From: a bacterium
GTDB lineage: Bacteria > Bacillota > Clostridia > Oscillospirales > Oscillospiraceae
Assembly (NCBI GenBank): GCA_004560375.1
Contig: SFVC01000012.1
Coordinates: 9,794 to 73,793, forward strand
Direction of reading: 5' to 3'
DNA length: 64,000 nucleotides
Part shown: positions 16,207 to 24,831 of the stretch, piece after piece
Numbering within the stretch: position 1 is the stretch's first letter
Layout: every line of letters starts with the position of its first letter
Made by a program: the position numbers and the translations under genes
Notes under the pieces: model-generated
Seen by the model: only the letters and a program-made list of their open reading frames with translations
The model's database searches: none
What the model was told of the DNA's origin: nothing

Positions 16207-18075
16207 ATGACATACAGCGCGGGACAGTATGACGTGGCTGTGGTCGGCGCGGGCCACGCCGGCATCGAGGCCGCCCTGGCCGCCGCCCGGATGGGGCTGA
16301 AAACGGTGTGCTTCACCATCAACCTGGACGCGGTGGGCAATATGCCCTGCAACCCCGCCGTGGGCGGCACCGGCAAGGGCCACCTGGTGCGGGAGATCGA
16401 CGCCTTAGGCGGCGAGATGGCAAAGGCCGCCGACAAGGCCTGTATCCAGTACCGGATGCTGAACCGGGGGAAGGGCCCCGCTGTCTGGTCCTTGCGGGCC
16501 CAGGCCGACCGGCGGCGCTACCAGGAGGTCATGAAGCACACCCTGGAGCTCCAGGAAAACCTGTGGGTGAAGCAGGCCGAGGTCACGGAGGTTCTCACGG
16601 AAAACGGCGCGGTTTCCGCCGTCCGCACCACCACCGGGGCCACCTACGCCGTCAAGGCGGCGGTGATCGCCACCGGCACCTACCTGGGGGGCCGCACCAT
16701 CGTGGGGGAGGTCACCCGGGACTCCGGCCCCGACGGCATGGCCGCCGCCCTGCCGCTGACGGACTGTCTGGTGAGGCTGGGACTGTCCATCCGGCGGTTC
16801 AAGACGGGCACGCCTCCACGGGTGAACCGGCGGAGCGTGGACTTCTCCCAAATGGAGATCCAGCCGGGGGACGACGTGCCCGTGCCCTTCTCCTTTGAGA
16901 CGGAGACGAAGCCGGACAACCGGGCGGTGTGCTACCTCACCTACACCAACGAGGCCACCCATCAGGTGATCCGGGACAACCTCCACCGCTCTCCCCTGTT
17001 CTCCGGGGTCATCGAGGGGGTGGGGCCCCGGTACTGCCCCTCTATTGAGGACAAGGTGGTGCGCTTTTCGGACAAGCCCCGGCACCAGCTCTTTATCGAG
17101 CCCATGGGGCTGAACACCGAGGAGCTGTATATTCAGGGGTTTTCCTCCTCTCTGCCGGAGGAGGTGCAGATCAAAATGCTCCACACCATCCCCGGGCTGG
17201 AGCGGGCGGAGATGACCCGGTGCGCCTACGCCATTGAGTACGACTGCGTGGATCCCAGGTCATTATTGCCCACCCTGGAGTGCAAAAAAATCCCCGGCCT
17301 GTACGGCGCGGGGCAGTTCAATGGATCCTCCGGGTACGAGGAGGCCGCCGCCCAGGGGCTGATGGCCGGGATCAACGCCGCCCTGAAGATCAAGGGGGAG
17401 GCGCCCCTGATTTTGAGCCGGGGGGACGGCTATATCGGGGTGCTCATCGACGATCTGGTGACCAAGGGCACCAACGAGCCCTACCGGATGATGACCTCCC
17501 GGACGGAGTACCGGCTGATCCACCGGCAGGATAACGCCGACCGGCGGCTGGCGGCCTACGGCCACCGGGTGGGGCTGGTGAGCGGGGAGCGGCTGGCCCG
17601 GGTGGAGGAGAAATACGCCGCCGTGGAGCGGGAGATCCGGCGGCTGGAGCACGCGGGGGCGGCGCCCTCTCGGTCGCTGGACAGGCTGCTGGAGGAGAGG
17701 GGGGAGCCCCCCTGCCCCCACGGGGCGCGGCTGGTGGATCTGCTCCGCCGGCCCCGGTTGAGCTATGACGATCTGGCCCCCTTTGACCCGGGCAGGCCGG
17801 CGCTGCCCCGGCCGGTTATGGAGCAGGTGGAGATCTCGGTGAAGTACGCGGGGTACATCGAGCGGCAGAACCGGCAGGTGGAGGAGCTGCGGAAGCTGGA
17901 GGACAGGCCGCTGCCGGGGGATCTGGACTATCTGGGCATACAGGGCCTGCGGCTGGAGGCGCGGCAGAAGCTGGATAAAATCCGGCCGCTGAACCTGGGG
18001 CAGGCGTCCCGGGTGTCGGGAGTGTCCCCGGCGGACGTGACGGCGCTTATGCTATATTTGGAGAAAACGACATGA
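16207..18075 (+). CDS. mnmG: tRNA uridine-5-carboxymethylaminomethyl modification enzyme MnmG (GidA)
   Basis: A 622-aa FAD enzyme that with MnmE makes the cmnm5 modification on U34 of certain tRNAs. The FAD-binding VVGAGHAGIEAA is at residues 11-22. The GidA signatures 'NPAVGGTGKGHLVREIDALGG', 'GKGPAVWSLRAQADR' and 'GLYGAGQFNGSSGYEEAAAQG' are present. Length and C-terminal helical domain are normal. Start ATG has a strong AAGGAGG site. Its stop overlaps the start of the acetyltransferase gene (ATGA). No mnmE or rsmG is adjacent, unlike the usual oriC-proximal arrangement. Confidence 0.96.
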   Translation: MTYSAGQYDVAVVGAGHAGIEAALAAARMGLKTVCFTINLDAVGNMPCNPAVGGTGKGHLVREIDALGGEMAKAADKACIQYRMLNRGKGPAVWSLRAQADRRRYQEVMKHTLELQENLWVKQAEVTEVLTENGAVSAVRTTTGATYAVKAAVIATGTYLGGRTIVGEVTRDSGPDGMAAALPLTDCLVRLGLSIRRFKTGTPPRVNRRSVDFSQMEIQPGDDVPVPFSFETETKPDNRAVCYLTYTNEATHQVIRDNLHRSPLFSGVIEGVGPRYCPSIEDKVVRFSDKPRHQLFIEPMGLNTEELYIQGFSSSLPEEVQIKMLHTIPGLERAEMTRCAYAIEYDCVDPRSLLPTLECKKIPGLYGAGQFNGSSGYEEAAAQGLMAGINAALKIKGEAPLILSRGDGYIGVLIDDLVTKGTNEPYRMMTSRTEYRLIHRQDNADRRLAAYGHRVGLVSGERLARVEEKYAAVEREIRRLEHAGAAPSRSLDRLLEERGEPPCPHGARLVDLLRRPRLSYDDLAPFDPGRPALPRPVMEQVEISVKYAGYIERQNRQVEELRKLEDRPLPGDLDYLGIQGLRLEARQKLDKIRPLNLGQASRVSGVSPADVTALMLYLEKTT

Positions 18076-18506
18076 CGATTACGAGAGCAAATGGGGAATC
18101 CCTGCTCCGGGCGGCGGCGCTGGCTTGTAAGCTGTGGCCGGACAACGGGCCGGAGGATCTGCTGGCGGAGTGGGAGACGCTGGCCCCGTCGGAGGCTGCG
18201 GTTTTTCTGGCGGAGGAGGGCGGAGTCCCGGTGGGCTTTGCCCAGTGCCAGCTCCGGCACGACTACGTGGAGGGGACGGACAGCAGCCCGGTGGGCTATC
18301 TGGAGGGGATCTATGTCCGGGAGGCGTTCCGGGGCCGCGGGACGGCAGGGGCCCTGCTGTCCGCCTGCGAGGATTGGGCCCGGGGGCGGGGCTGTGCGGA
18401 GTTTGCCAGCGACTGTGAGCTGGGCAATGCGGGCAGCGTCGCCTTCCACCTGGGGGCGGGGTTTACCGAGGCAAATCGGATCGTCTGTTTTACGAAACGA
18501 CTGTGA
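18072..18506 (+). CDS. GNAT acetyltransferase resembling aminoglycoside 6'-N-acetyltransferase AAC(6')-I
   Basis: A 144-aa GNAT enzyme predicted to acetylate an amine with acetyl-CoA. The middle and C-terminal half closely follow the AAC(6')-Ig/Ih subgroup: 'Y-V-x-G-T-x-x-S-P-V-G-(F/Y)-L-E-G-I-Y-V', then the acetyl-CoA loop region 'RGRGTAGALL', 'EFASDCELGN' and the ending 'VCFTKRL'. Length (144-146) also agrees. AAC(6') enzymes inactivate kanamycin, tobramycin and amikacin. It is not on a resistance element: it overlaps mnmG by 4 nt and is followed by murT, so it is chromosomal. Actual resistance is unproven and another amine may be the natural substrate. Confidence 0.8.
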   Translation: MTITRANGESLLRAAALACKLWPDNGPEDLLAEWETLAPSEAAVFLAEEGGVPVGFAQCQLRHDYVEGTDSSPVGYLEGIYVREAFRGRGTAGALLSACEDWARGRGCAEFASDCELGNAGSVAFHLGAGFTEANRIVCFTKRL

Positions 18507-18520
18507 GAGGAAGCATCAAC

Positions 18521-19852
18521 ATGAGATTATTTTTGGCCGTGATCCTGTGTAAGATCCTGCGGTTCATCGGCGGGCTCATCGGCAAGGGCAGCTCCCTGCC
18601 GGGGCAGTTCGCGCTGAAGGTGTGCCCCGACGTGCTGGGGCGGGTTCGCCTGCCCGCCCATATCATCGCCGTCACCGGCTCCAATGGCAAGACCTCCACC
18701 GTGGAGATGATCGCCGCCATTTTGACGGCGGACGGCAGGCGGGTGGTGTACAACAAGGAGGGCTCCAACCAGATCGAGGGGGTGGCCACCCTGATTCTGT
18801 CCAACTGCTCCCTGGGGGGCAGGGTGAAGGGGGACGTGCTGCTGCTGGAGAGCGACGAGCGGTATGCCCGGCACACCTTCAAGTGGTTCCACCCCACCCA
18901 CTTCGTCATCACCAACCTGTACCGGGATCAGCTCACCCGGAACGGCCACCCGGAGTGGGTGTACGACGCCATCCGGCCCGCCATTTTTCCGGAGACGACC
19001 CTGGTGCTCAACGCCGACGATCCCCTGGTGTCCTGCTTCGCCCGGGAGCACGAGCCGGACAGGGTGAAGTGGTTCGGGCTGGACGAGTGCGCCGTCAGTA
19101 CGAAGGAGCACCATGGCGTGTATCACGACGGGGCGCGGTGCCCGGTGTGCAAGGGGCGGATGGAGTATTCCTGCTACCACTACGCCCACATTGGGCACTA
19201 TGCCTGCCCCGGCTGCGGGCATAAGCGGCACGAGACGGAGTTTGCCGTCACCGAGTTGGATCTGGACGGGGGAACCCTCACCATCAACGGGGAGACCCGG
19301 ATCTCCCTGGCCTTTAAGAGCATCTACAATGTCTACAACATCCTGGCCGCCTGGTCGGCCTGCGCCCTGGTGGGGGCGGCCCCCTCTGTCATGGCCGGGG
19401 TGATCAACAACTATATGCTGAAAAACGGGCGGATGATCACCTTTACCCTGGGGGCGCACAGGGGCACCCTGCTCACCTCCAAGCATGAGAACTCGGTGGC
19501 CTACGACACCAACCTGGCCTATATCGCCGCTACAGAGAAGCCCTGCACGGTGCTGGTGATTGTGGACGCCATCAGCCGGAAGTATTTTACGGGGGAGACA
19601 AGCTGGCTGTGGGACATCGACTTCGACCGGCTGGACGCCCCCCACATCGGCAGGGTGATGCTGTACGGCAAATACTGCAACGATCTGGCGGTGCGCTTCC
19701 AGTACAGCCGCGTCCCGGCGGACAGGATCGAGGTGGGAGAGTCCATCGCCGCGGCGGCGGAGCGCCTGAAGGAGCGCGGAGACGAGGATGTGTACGTGGT
19801 GACCTGCTTCTCCGACCGGGATAAATTGCTGGCGCTGACCCAAAAGGATTGA
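18521..19852 (+). CDS. murT: Lipid II isoglutaminyl synthase subunit MurT
   Basis: A 443-aa Mur-ligase-like ATPase that activates the alpha-carboxyl of lipid II D-glutamate for amidation with ammonia supplied by GatD. The Walker loop is TGSNGKTST (about residues 53-61). The central Mur domain carries a four-cysteine zinc ribbon (CPVC...CPGC), diagnostic of MurT, and 'GRMITFTLG' begins the C-terminal part. An N-terminal hydrophobic stretch may lie on the membrane. The ATG at 18521, with AGAGGA upstream, was preferred to a GTG at 18503. The next gene, 13 nt downstream, is gatD. Confidence 0.92.
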   Translation: MRLFLAVILCKILRFIGGLIGKGSSLPGQFALKVCPDVLGRVRLPAHIIAVTGSNGKTSTVEMIAAILTADGRRVVYNKEGSNQIEGVATLILSNCSLGGRVKGDVLLLESDERYARHTFKWFHPTHFVITNLYRDQLTRNGHPEWVYDAIRPAIFPETTLVLNADDPLVSCFAREHEPDRVKWFGLDECAVSTKEHHGVYHDGARCPVCKGRMEYSCYHYAHIGHYACPGCGHKRHETEFAVTELDLDGGTLTINGETRISLAFKSIYNVYNILAAWSACALVGAAPSVMAGVINNYMLKNGRMITFTLGAHRGTLLTSKHENSVAYDTNLAYIAATEKPCTVLVIVDAISRKYFTGETSWLWDIDFDRLDAPHIGRVMLYGKYCNDLAVRFQYSRVPADRIEVGESIAAAAERLKERGDEDVYVVTCFSDRDKLLALTQKD

Positions 19853-19865
19853 GGGGGGACAGAAT

Positions 19866-20609
19866 ATGGAACTGACCATTTTACACCTGTATCCCGACTG
19901 TATGTCCCTGTATGGGGAGTACGCCAATCTGGCCGTCCTGCGGCGGCACCTGGAGGCGCTGGGTGTGTCCGTGACGGTGGAGACGGCGCTGTTTGAGGAT
20001 GCGCCGGACTTTGAGCGGGCCGACTTCCTTTACATGGGCGCGGGCACCGAGCGCACCCAGAAGGCGGCGCTGACCGCCCTGCTGCCCCACAAAGACGCGC
20101 TGAAGGCCGCTATCGACCGAGGGGGCGTGGTGCTGTTCACCGGCAACGCCATGGAGCTGCTGGGGAAGAACCTTACCGATGGGGCGGGCAAGGTGTGGCC
20201 CGGGCTGGGTTTCGCGGACTTCACCACCCAGGAGCTGGACAGGAGGGCTCCGGAGGACGTGATCGCCCACACCGCCCTGTGGGACGAGGGGCTGGTGGGC
20301 TTTATGAACAAGTGCTCCGTCACCCGGGGGGTGGAGTCGCCCCTGTTCCACGGGCTGTCCCTGGGCTTCGGCAATGAGACGGAGGGGGGGCCGGAGGGGT
20401 ACGTGTCCGGCAATGTGCTGGCCACCCATGTCACCGGGCCGGTGCTGGTGAAGAATCCGGCCTTCACCGATTTCCTCGTCCGCCGCCTGTTTGAGGTCAA
20501 GGGGTGGGAGGCGCCGGAAACGCTGCCTGTGCTGCCCTGCGAGCGGGAGGCCTATGAGGTGACGCTCCGGGAGCTGACGGCGCGGATCGGGAAAAAACAG
20601 GAGAGCTGA
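19866..20609 (+). CDS. gatD: GatD-like CobB/CobQ amidotransferase, partner of MurT, catalytic residues missing
   Basis: A 247-aa class I glutamine-amidotransferase-like protein starting 'ELTILHLYPDCMSLYGEYANLAVLRR', the standard GatD opening with the conserved N-terminal Asp region. In known GatD the nucleophile lies in 'ICGGYQ-LG' and the His in 'GFENHGG'. Here these read 'FTGNAMELLGK' (Thr92 in the Cys position) and 'GFMNKCS' (Lys149 in the His position). So the glutaminase dyad appears lost while the fold and operon position next to murT are kept. It may be a scaffold that lets MurT use free ammonia, or have another role. Confidence 0.82.
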   Translation: MELTILHLYPDCMSLYGEYANLAVLRRHLEALGVSVTVETALFEDAPDFERADFLYMGAGTERTQKAALTALLPHKDALKAAIDRGGVVLFTGNAMELLGKNLTDGAGKVWPGLGFADFTTQELDRRAPEDVIAHTALWDEGLVGFMNKCSVTRGVESPLFHGLSLGFGNETEGGPEGYVSGNVLATHVTGPVLVKNPAFTDFLVRRLFEVKGWEAPETLPVLPCEREAYEVTLRELTARIGKKQES

Positions 20610-20610
20610 C

Positions 20611-20644
20611 AACAGGCCCCCCGGCATGAGCCGGGGGGCCTGTT
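20611..20644. terminator. Bidirectional terminator between gatD and the ElaA-like gene
   Basis: A perfect 15-bp stem (AACAGGCCCCCCGGC with its complement) and ATGA loop lie between convergent stops at 20609 and 20649. Confidence 0.75.
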
Positions 20645-20648
20645 CGCG

Positions 20649-21092
20649 TCAATGGCCGGCCCGCCACTCCATGCGGATGTGGGGGATGCCGTCCTCTAAA
20701 AATTCCTCGGAGGTCTGGACGAAGCCCGCCCGCTGGTACAGCTCCCGGGCGTAGGTCTGGGCCTCGATGGTGATGGTTTGGGCGCCGAACCGCTCCTGGG
20801 CGGCGCGGATGCCGGCCGCCACGATCCGGCTGCCCAGGCCCTGCCGCCGCTTTACGGCGATGACACGGCCGATGGAGGCGGTGTCGAAGGTGGTTCCCGG
20901 CGGCAGCACCCGGAGGTAGGCCGCGATGCCGTCCCGGTCCTGGAGCCAGAGGTGCCAGGCGGCCTGGTCGGCGTCGTCGATCTCCGGGTAGGCGCACTGC
21001 TGCTCCACGATGAACACCGCCACCCGGAGCTTGTAGATCTGGAACAGCTCGTCTCGGGTGAGCTGGGTGAAGTGCTTGCAGATAAGTTCCAT
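20649..21092 (-). CDS. GNAT acetyltransferase, ElaA-like
   Basis: A 147-aa N-acetyltransferase of the ElaA type. 'LTRDELFQIYKLRVAVFIVEQQCAYPEIDDAD' is the typical ElaA opening, and 'IGRVIAVKRRQGLGSRIV' carries the acetyl-CoA-binding R/Q-x-x-G-x-G loop. Substrate is unknown. It has its own orientation, convergent with murT-gatD, and follows the ABC transporter gene on the minus strand at a distance of 55 nt, so it may be co-transcribed with it. Confidence 0.85.
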   Translation of the reverse strand: MELICKHFTQLTRDELFQIYKLRVAVFIVEQQCAYPEIDDADQAAWHLWLQDRDGIAAYLRVLPPGTTFDTASIGRVIAVKRRQGLGSRIVAAGIRAAQERFGAQTITIEAQTYARELYQRAGFVQTSEEFLEDGIPHIRMEWRAGH

Positions 21093-21106
21093 AGAAGCCT
21101 CCTATC

Positions 21107-21160
21107 TGTTGTCACGCTGGGATTGGGCGCGCCTATCCTCACGCTTCTTATTCGCTTCTC
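21107..21160. repeat. Degenerate copy of the 3'-end dispersed repeat
   Basis: On the minus strand, just after the ABC-transporter gene's 3' end, AAGAAGCGTGAG and CAGCGTGACAACAGA match the two ends of the element at 11989-12125. Confidence 0.5.
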
Positions 21161-24100
21161 AGGGCCTCCACCGGATCCTTCCTGGCCGCGCCCCGGGAGG
21201 GGATCAGGCCGGCAAACACGGTGAGCACCACGCTGATGGCCACCAGAATGGCCCCCGCCACAGGGGGCAGCACGGCGGTGAGGTCATAGAGCCCGGTGAG
21301 GTCGTGGATCAGGGCGTTGATGGGGAAGGTGGCGGCCACGCTCACCAGGATGCCCAGCACCCCCGCCGCCAGTCCCACGATGAGGGTCTCGGCGTTGAAC
21401 ACCCGGGACACGTCCCGCTTGGAGGCGCCCACCGCCCGGAGTATGCCGATCTCCTTGGTGCGCTCCAGCACGGAGATGTTGGTGATGATGCCGATCATGA
21501 TGGAGGACACGATGAGGGAGATGGACACAAAGGCGATGAGCAGATAGCTGATGCCGCTGATGATGCCGGTGATGGAGCTCATGAGCAGGGCCACGTAGTC
21601 GGTGTAGGTGATCTCGTCCTCCTCGTCGGCCACGCCGTCGTTGTAGTCCTGGATCAGGTCGGCGATCTGATCCTTCTGGGCAAAGGTGGTGGCGTAGATG
21701 CTGATGGCGGAGGGGGCCTCCATGCGGACGTAGCCCAGCAGATCCAGGTTGTCCTCATAGGTGGAGGAGGAGCGGGTGGGGGGCATATAGTTGTCGTAGA
21801 GGTAGACAAACTGCTCGTCGGTGAGGGGCGTGGGAACGCCCATGGACAGCCCCGCCATGCCGGGCTGGGCAAACTCCGCTTCCCGATCCATGGCGTGATC
21901 CAGCATATCCGCCAAGGTGTCCTGGGGCAGGGAGGCCAGCTGCTGGGCCACCCCGGCGGCGTACTGCTCCCGCACGGACTGGGCGATGGCCTCCTCCACC
22001 CGTGAGAACAGCTCGTCGTCGCTCATGTCGGCGATGTAGCCCCGGACGGTGTCCCCGTCCACCCCCATCTCGCCGGCGTACTGCTCCACGATCATGTCCT
22101 CCACCGCCTGGCGGGTCAGGCCCTCCATCTGCTGGGACACCACCCCGTCCACGTAGTCCTGGGTGGGCTGGCCCATCACGTCCACGTAGGCCGCCGCCTT
22201 GTCCTGGGCGGACTGCTGGGACAGATATTCGGCGACGGCGTCCGCCTTTTCCTCGGCGGTGGGTTCCACGTCGTCCTCCTTGGGGAAGGGCAGGTTGCAG
22301 ATTACGTCGGTGTCGGGGTCGTCCAACTGCTTTTTCAAAATTTCGGTGTCCCCGGTGGCCTCGATGGCGAACCGGGTGAGGGCGCTGGTGTAGCCGATGC
22401 CGCCGGACAGCATCCCGTGGCCGCCGTCCACCGGCCGGGCCACCCCCGCCACCTTCAGCCGCACGCCGGTGTCTCCGCTGTTGTAGAGGAAGTCCATCCC
22501 CGCCTCGGTTTTGGACATATCGGTGTAGGTGTCCGTCACCGGGTCGTGCTGGTAGTACTCCGACGGGAGGATGAGCTTGAAGGTCAGATCGCACAGCTCG
22601 TCATAGCCCCAGCTCATGTCGGGGGCCTCCACGGACTCCCCCTTGGACATGGCCACCATGGCCTCCTCCATGTCGTCGTGGGGCATCAGGCCCAGGGCGT
22701 ACAGCATGAGATCCGAGATCTCGTTGTTGCCGTCCACAAAGAGGATCACCTCGTCGTGGCTCTGGGGCCAGTCGCCGTAGAGCAGCTCGTACTGGTTTTT
22801 CTCCTGCTGGGACACCAGCTCGCCGTCCTCCCCGGGCAGCAGCTCCTCCCACACGTCCATGGCGGAGTACATGGAGCCCATCTGCTCAAAATAGGAGGAG
22901 TAGTCCCCGCCGTACATGGCGCTCATGGCGTCCTGCATCAGGGTCATCACGTCGCTTTTCAGGATGTCGCCGTTCTCGTCCTGGGTGTAGATGTCGAAAC
23001 CGAAGTCATAGCTGTAGTGGAGGGCGGCCATGTCCTTGATGCCGCCGCCTCCGTTGTCCAGATATTCCTTAAACGCCTCCAGGTTGTTGGTCTCCACCTC
23101 GGCGTTGAGCATGGAGTCCATCATGTCGTACATCACGGTGGAGGCGTATACCCGGTCGGGGTCGGGATTCGCGCCCCCTTCGCCGCCCCCTTCGCTGTGC
23201 CGTGCCCCCATGAGGGAGACCATCAGGGCGGTCATGTCGGTGCTCTCCGCCTGGATGGTGATGGGGTAGCTGGACAGGGTGTCCTCCTGCACCTTGTTGA
23301 TGTAGGTGTTGATGCCGGTGGACAGGGCCAGAATCAGGGCGATGCCGATGATGCCGATGGAGCCGGCGAAGGCGGTGAGCACCGTGCGGCCCATCTTGGT
23401 GCGAAGGTTGGTGAGGGACAGGGACAGAGCGGTGAGGAAGGACATGGAGGGCTTCTTGTCCGCCCGGGCCTGCTTGCCGGTGAGGACGGGGGCCTGCTCC
23501 TCGGCGTGGTAGGGGTTGGAGTCGCCGGTGACCCGGCCGTCCTTCAGGGTGACGATGCGGGTGGAATACTGCTGGGCCAGCTCCGGGTTGTGGGTCACCA
23601 TGATCACCAGGCGATCCCGGGCCACCTCCTTCAGCAGCTCCATCACCTGCACCGACGTCTCGGAGTCCAGGGCGCCGGTGGGCTCGTCGGCCAGCAGGAT
23701 GTCCGGGTCGTTGATCAGGGCACGGGCGATGGCCACCCGCTGCATCTGGCCGCCGGACATTTGCGACGGCACCTTATTGAGCTGGTCGCCCAGGCCCACC
23801 CGCTCCAGGGCCTCCTTGGCACGGCGGCGGCGCTCCGACTTGGACACCCCCGCCAGGGTCAGGGCCAGCTCCACGTTGGCCAGCACCGTCTGGTGGGGGA
23901 TCAGGTTGTAGCTCTGGAACACAAAGCCGATGGAGTGGTTGCGGTAGGCGTCCCAGTCGCCGTCCTTATACTCCTTGGTGGAACGGCCGTTGATGATGAG
24001 GTCGCCGCTGGTGTAGCGATCCAGGCCGCCGATGATGTTCAAGGTGGTGGTCTTGCCGCAGCCGGAGGGGCCCAGGATGGAGACGAACTCGTTCTCCCGG

Positions 24101-24183
24101 AACTCCAGGTCGACGCCCCGGAGGGCGTCGATGGTGTTGCCGCCCAGGGTGTACTGCTTCGTGATGCCTACAAGCTTCAGCAT
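21148..24183 (-). CDS. MacB-type ABC transporter, fused ATPase and FtsX-like permease
   Basis: A 1011-aa protein. Residues 1-230 are an ABC ATPase of the LolD/MacB class: Walker A GPSGCGKTT, Q-loop FVFQSYNLIPHQTV, signature MSGGQMQRVAIARAL, Walker B DILLADEPTGALD and the switch His in VTHN. A linker leads to TM1 (about residues 270-295). A very large extracellular domain (~500 residues, Asp/Met-rich) follows, then three C-terminal TM segments with the FtsX core 'ISVLERTKEIGILRAVGASKRDV'. Such proteins act as mechanotransmission pumps exporting peptides or lipoproteins, or resisting antimicrobials. Start ATG with AAGGAG 10 nt upstream. No histidine kinase pair is adjacent. Confidence 0.9.
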   Translation of the reverse strand: MLKLVGITKQYTLGGNTIDALRGVDLEFRENEFVSILGPSGCGKTTTLNIIGGLDRYTSGDLIINGRSTKEYKDGDWDAYRNHSIGFVFQSYNLIPHQTVLANVELALTLAGVSKSERRRRAKEALERVGLGDQLNKVPSQMSGGQMQRVAIARALINDPDILLADEPTGALDSETSVQVMELLKEVARDRLVIMVTHNPELAQQYSTRIVTLKDGRVTGDSNPYHAEEQAPVLTGKQARADKKPSMSFLTALSLSLTNLRTKMGRTVLTAFAGSIGIIGIALILALSTGINTYINKVQEDTLSSYPITIQAESTDMTALMVSLMGARHSEGGGEGGANPDPDRVYASTVMYDMMDSMLNAEVETNNLEAFKEYLDNGGGGIKDMAALHYSYDFGFDIYTQDENGDILKSDVMTLMQDAMSAMYGGDYSSYFEQMGSMYSAMDVWEELLPGEDGELVSQQEKNQYELLYGDWPQSHDEVILFVDGNNEISDLMLYALGLMPHDDMEEAMVAMSKGESVEAPDMSWGYDELCDLTFKLILPSEYYQHDPVTDTYTDMSKTEAGMDFLYNSGDTGVRLKVAGVARPVDGGHGMLSGGIGYTSALTRFAIEATGDTEILKKQLDDPDTDVICNLPFPKEDDVEPTAEEKADAVAEYLSQQSAQDKAAAYVDVMGQPTQDYVDGVVSQQMEGLTRQAVEDMIVEQYAGEMGVDGDTVRGYIADMSDDELFSRVEEAIAQSVREQYAAGVAQQLASLPQDTLADMLDHAMDREAEFAQPGMAGLSMGVPTPLTDEQFVYLYDNYMPPTRSSSTYEDNLDLLGYVRMEAPSAISIYATTFAQKDQIADLIQDYNDGVADEEDEITYTDYVALLMSSITGIISGISYLLIAFVSISLIVSSIMIGIITNISVLERTKEIGILRAVGASKRDVSRVFNAETLIVGLAAGVLGILVSVAATFPINALIHDLTGLYDLTAVLPPVAGAILVAISVVLTVFAGLIPSRGAARKDPVEALRSE

Positions 24184-24202
24184 GGGGTGTGCTCCTTTCT
24201 TT

Positions 24203-24331
24203 GGCAGGGATGCTCCCTGCCGGGGGCGTTCCTTTCTGCTCGTGCAGAAAGGAACCGAAAGACACGCTTAAGGGGGAGGCCTCCGGCGGACGCTTTGCGT
24301 CCTTAGTCGGCCTCCCCCTTAAGAATCCCCC
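24203..24331 (+). repeat. Structured dispersed repeat, copy C (5' half only)
   Basis: The GGCAGGGA/TCCCTGCC hairpin, a CCTTTCTG/CAGAAAGG hairpin and the CTTAAGGGGGAGGCC hairpin are kept, but the AAGGTCAAGGGCACGCC half is missing. It ends about 20 nt upstream of the ABC transporter start. Confidence 0.75.
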
Positions 24332-24540
24332 GTTTACGGGGGCTGTCAGATCGAGGCGTTGGTGGTTGTCCTACCGGCGCGGAGGGGATACGGACGCAGG
24401 TGTCCCTATCGCCGCTGCCGCTGAGTGGTGTGGGTACTGAAAAATGGGTGGGATCCATTGACAGTGCGCCTAAAGGTCGTGTGGTGCTTGACGCGGAGGG
24501 TATCGGGCGCGTTGCCGCACCATGGCGGGTAGCCCGAGAA

Positions 24541-24830
24541 ATGCAGGCGTTCAAAATAGAACCCCATGCCATCAGTACCTGAGAAACGCAGGCCCGGTGT
24601 GGGCCGGAAATCGAAGGGAAATCCGTTCGCAACCCGCAAAAGCCGGTCACTCCCCCACCGCGCTAAAATCGGCGTGCCCTTGACCTTAACGGGGGTTCTT
24701 AGGGGGTAAGCCGACTGTGGAGATGGCCCGCCCTTTGGGCCGTCTCCACTCGGAGGCTTCCCCCTAAGCGCGCTCTTTGGTTACTTTCTCTCGCGCGAGA
24801 GAAAGTAACGCCCCCCGCAGGGCGGGAGCC
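24541..24830 (-). repeat. Structured dispersed repeat, copy D (inverted)
   Basis: A near-complete copy in inverted orientation, close in sequence to B, and ending 1 nt from the htpG stop codon. Between C and D (24332-24540) I see no gene. C, D and this spacer account for the whole 650-bp gap. Confidence 0.85.
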
Positions 24831-24831
24831 C

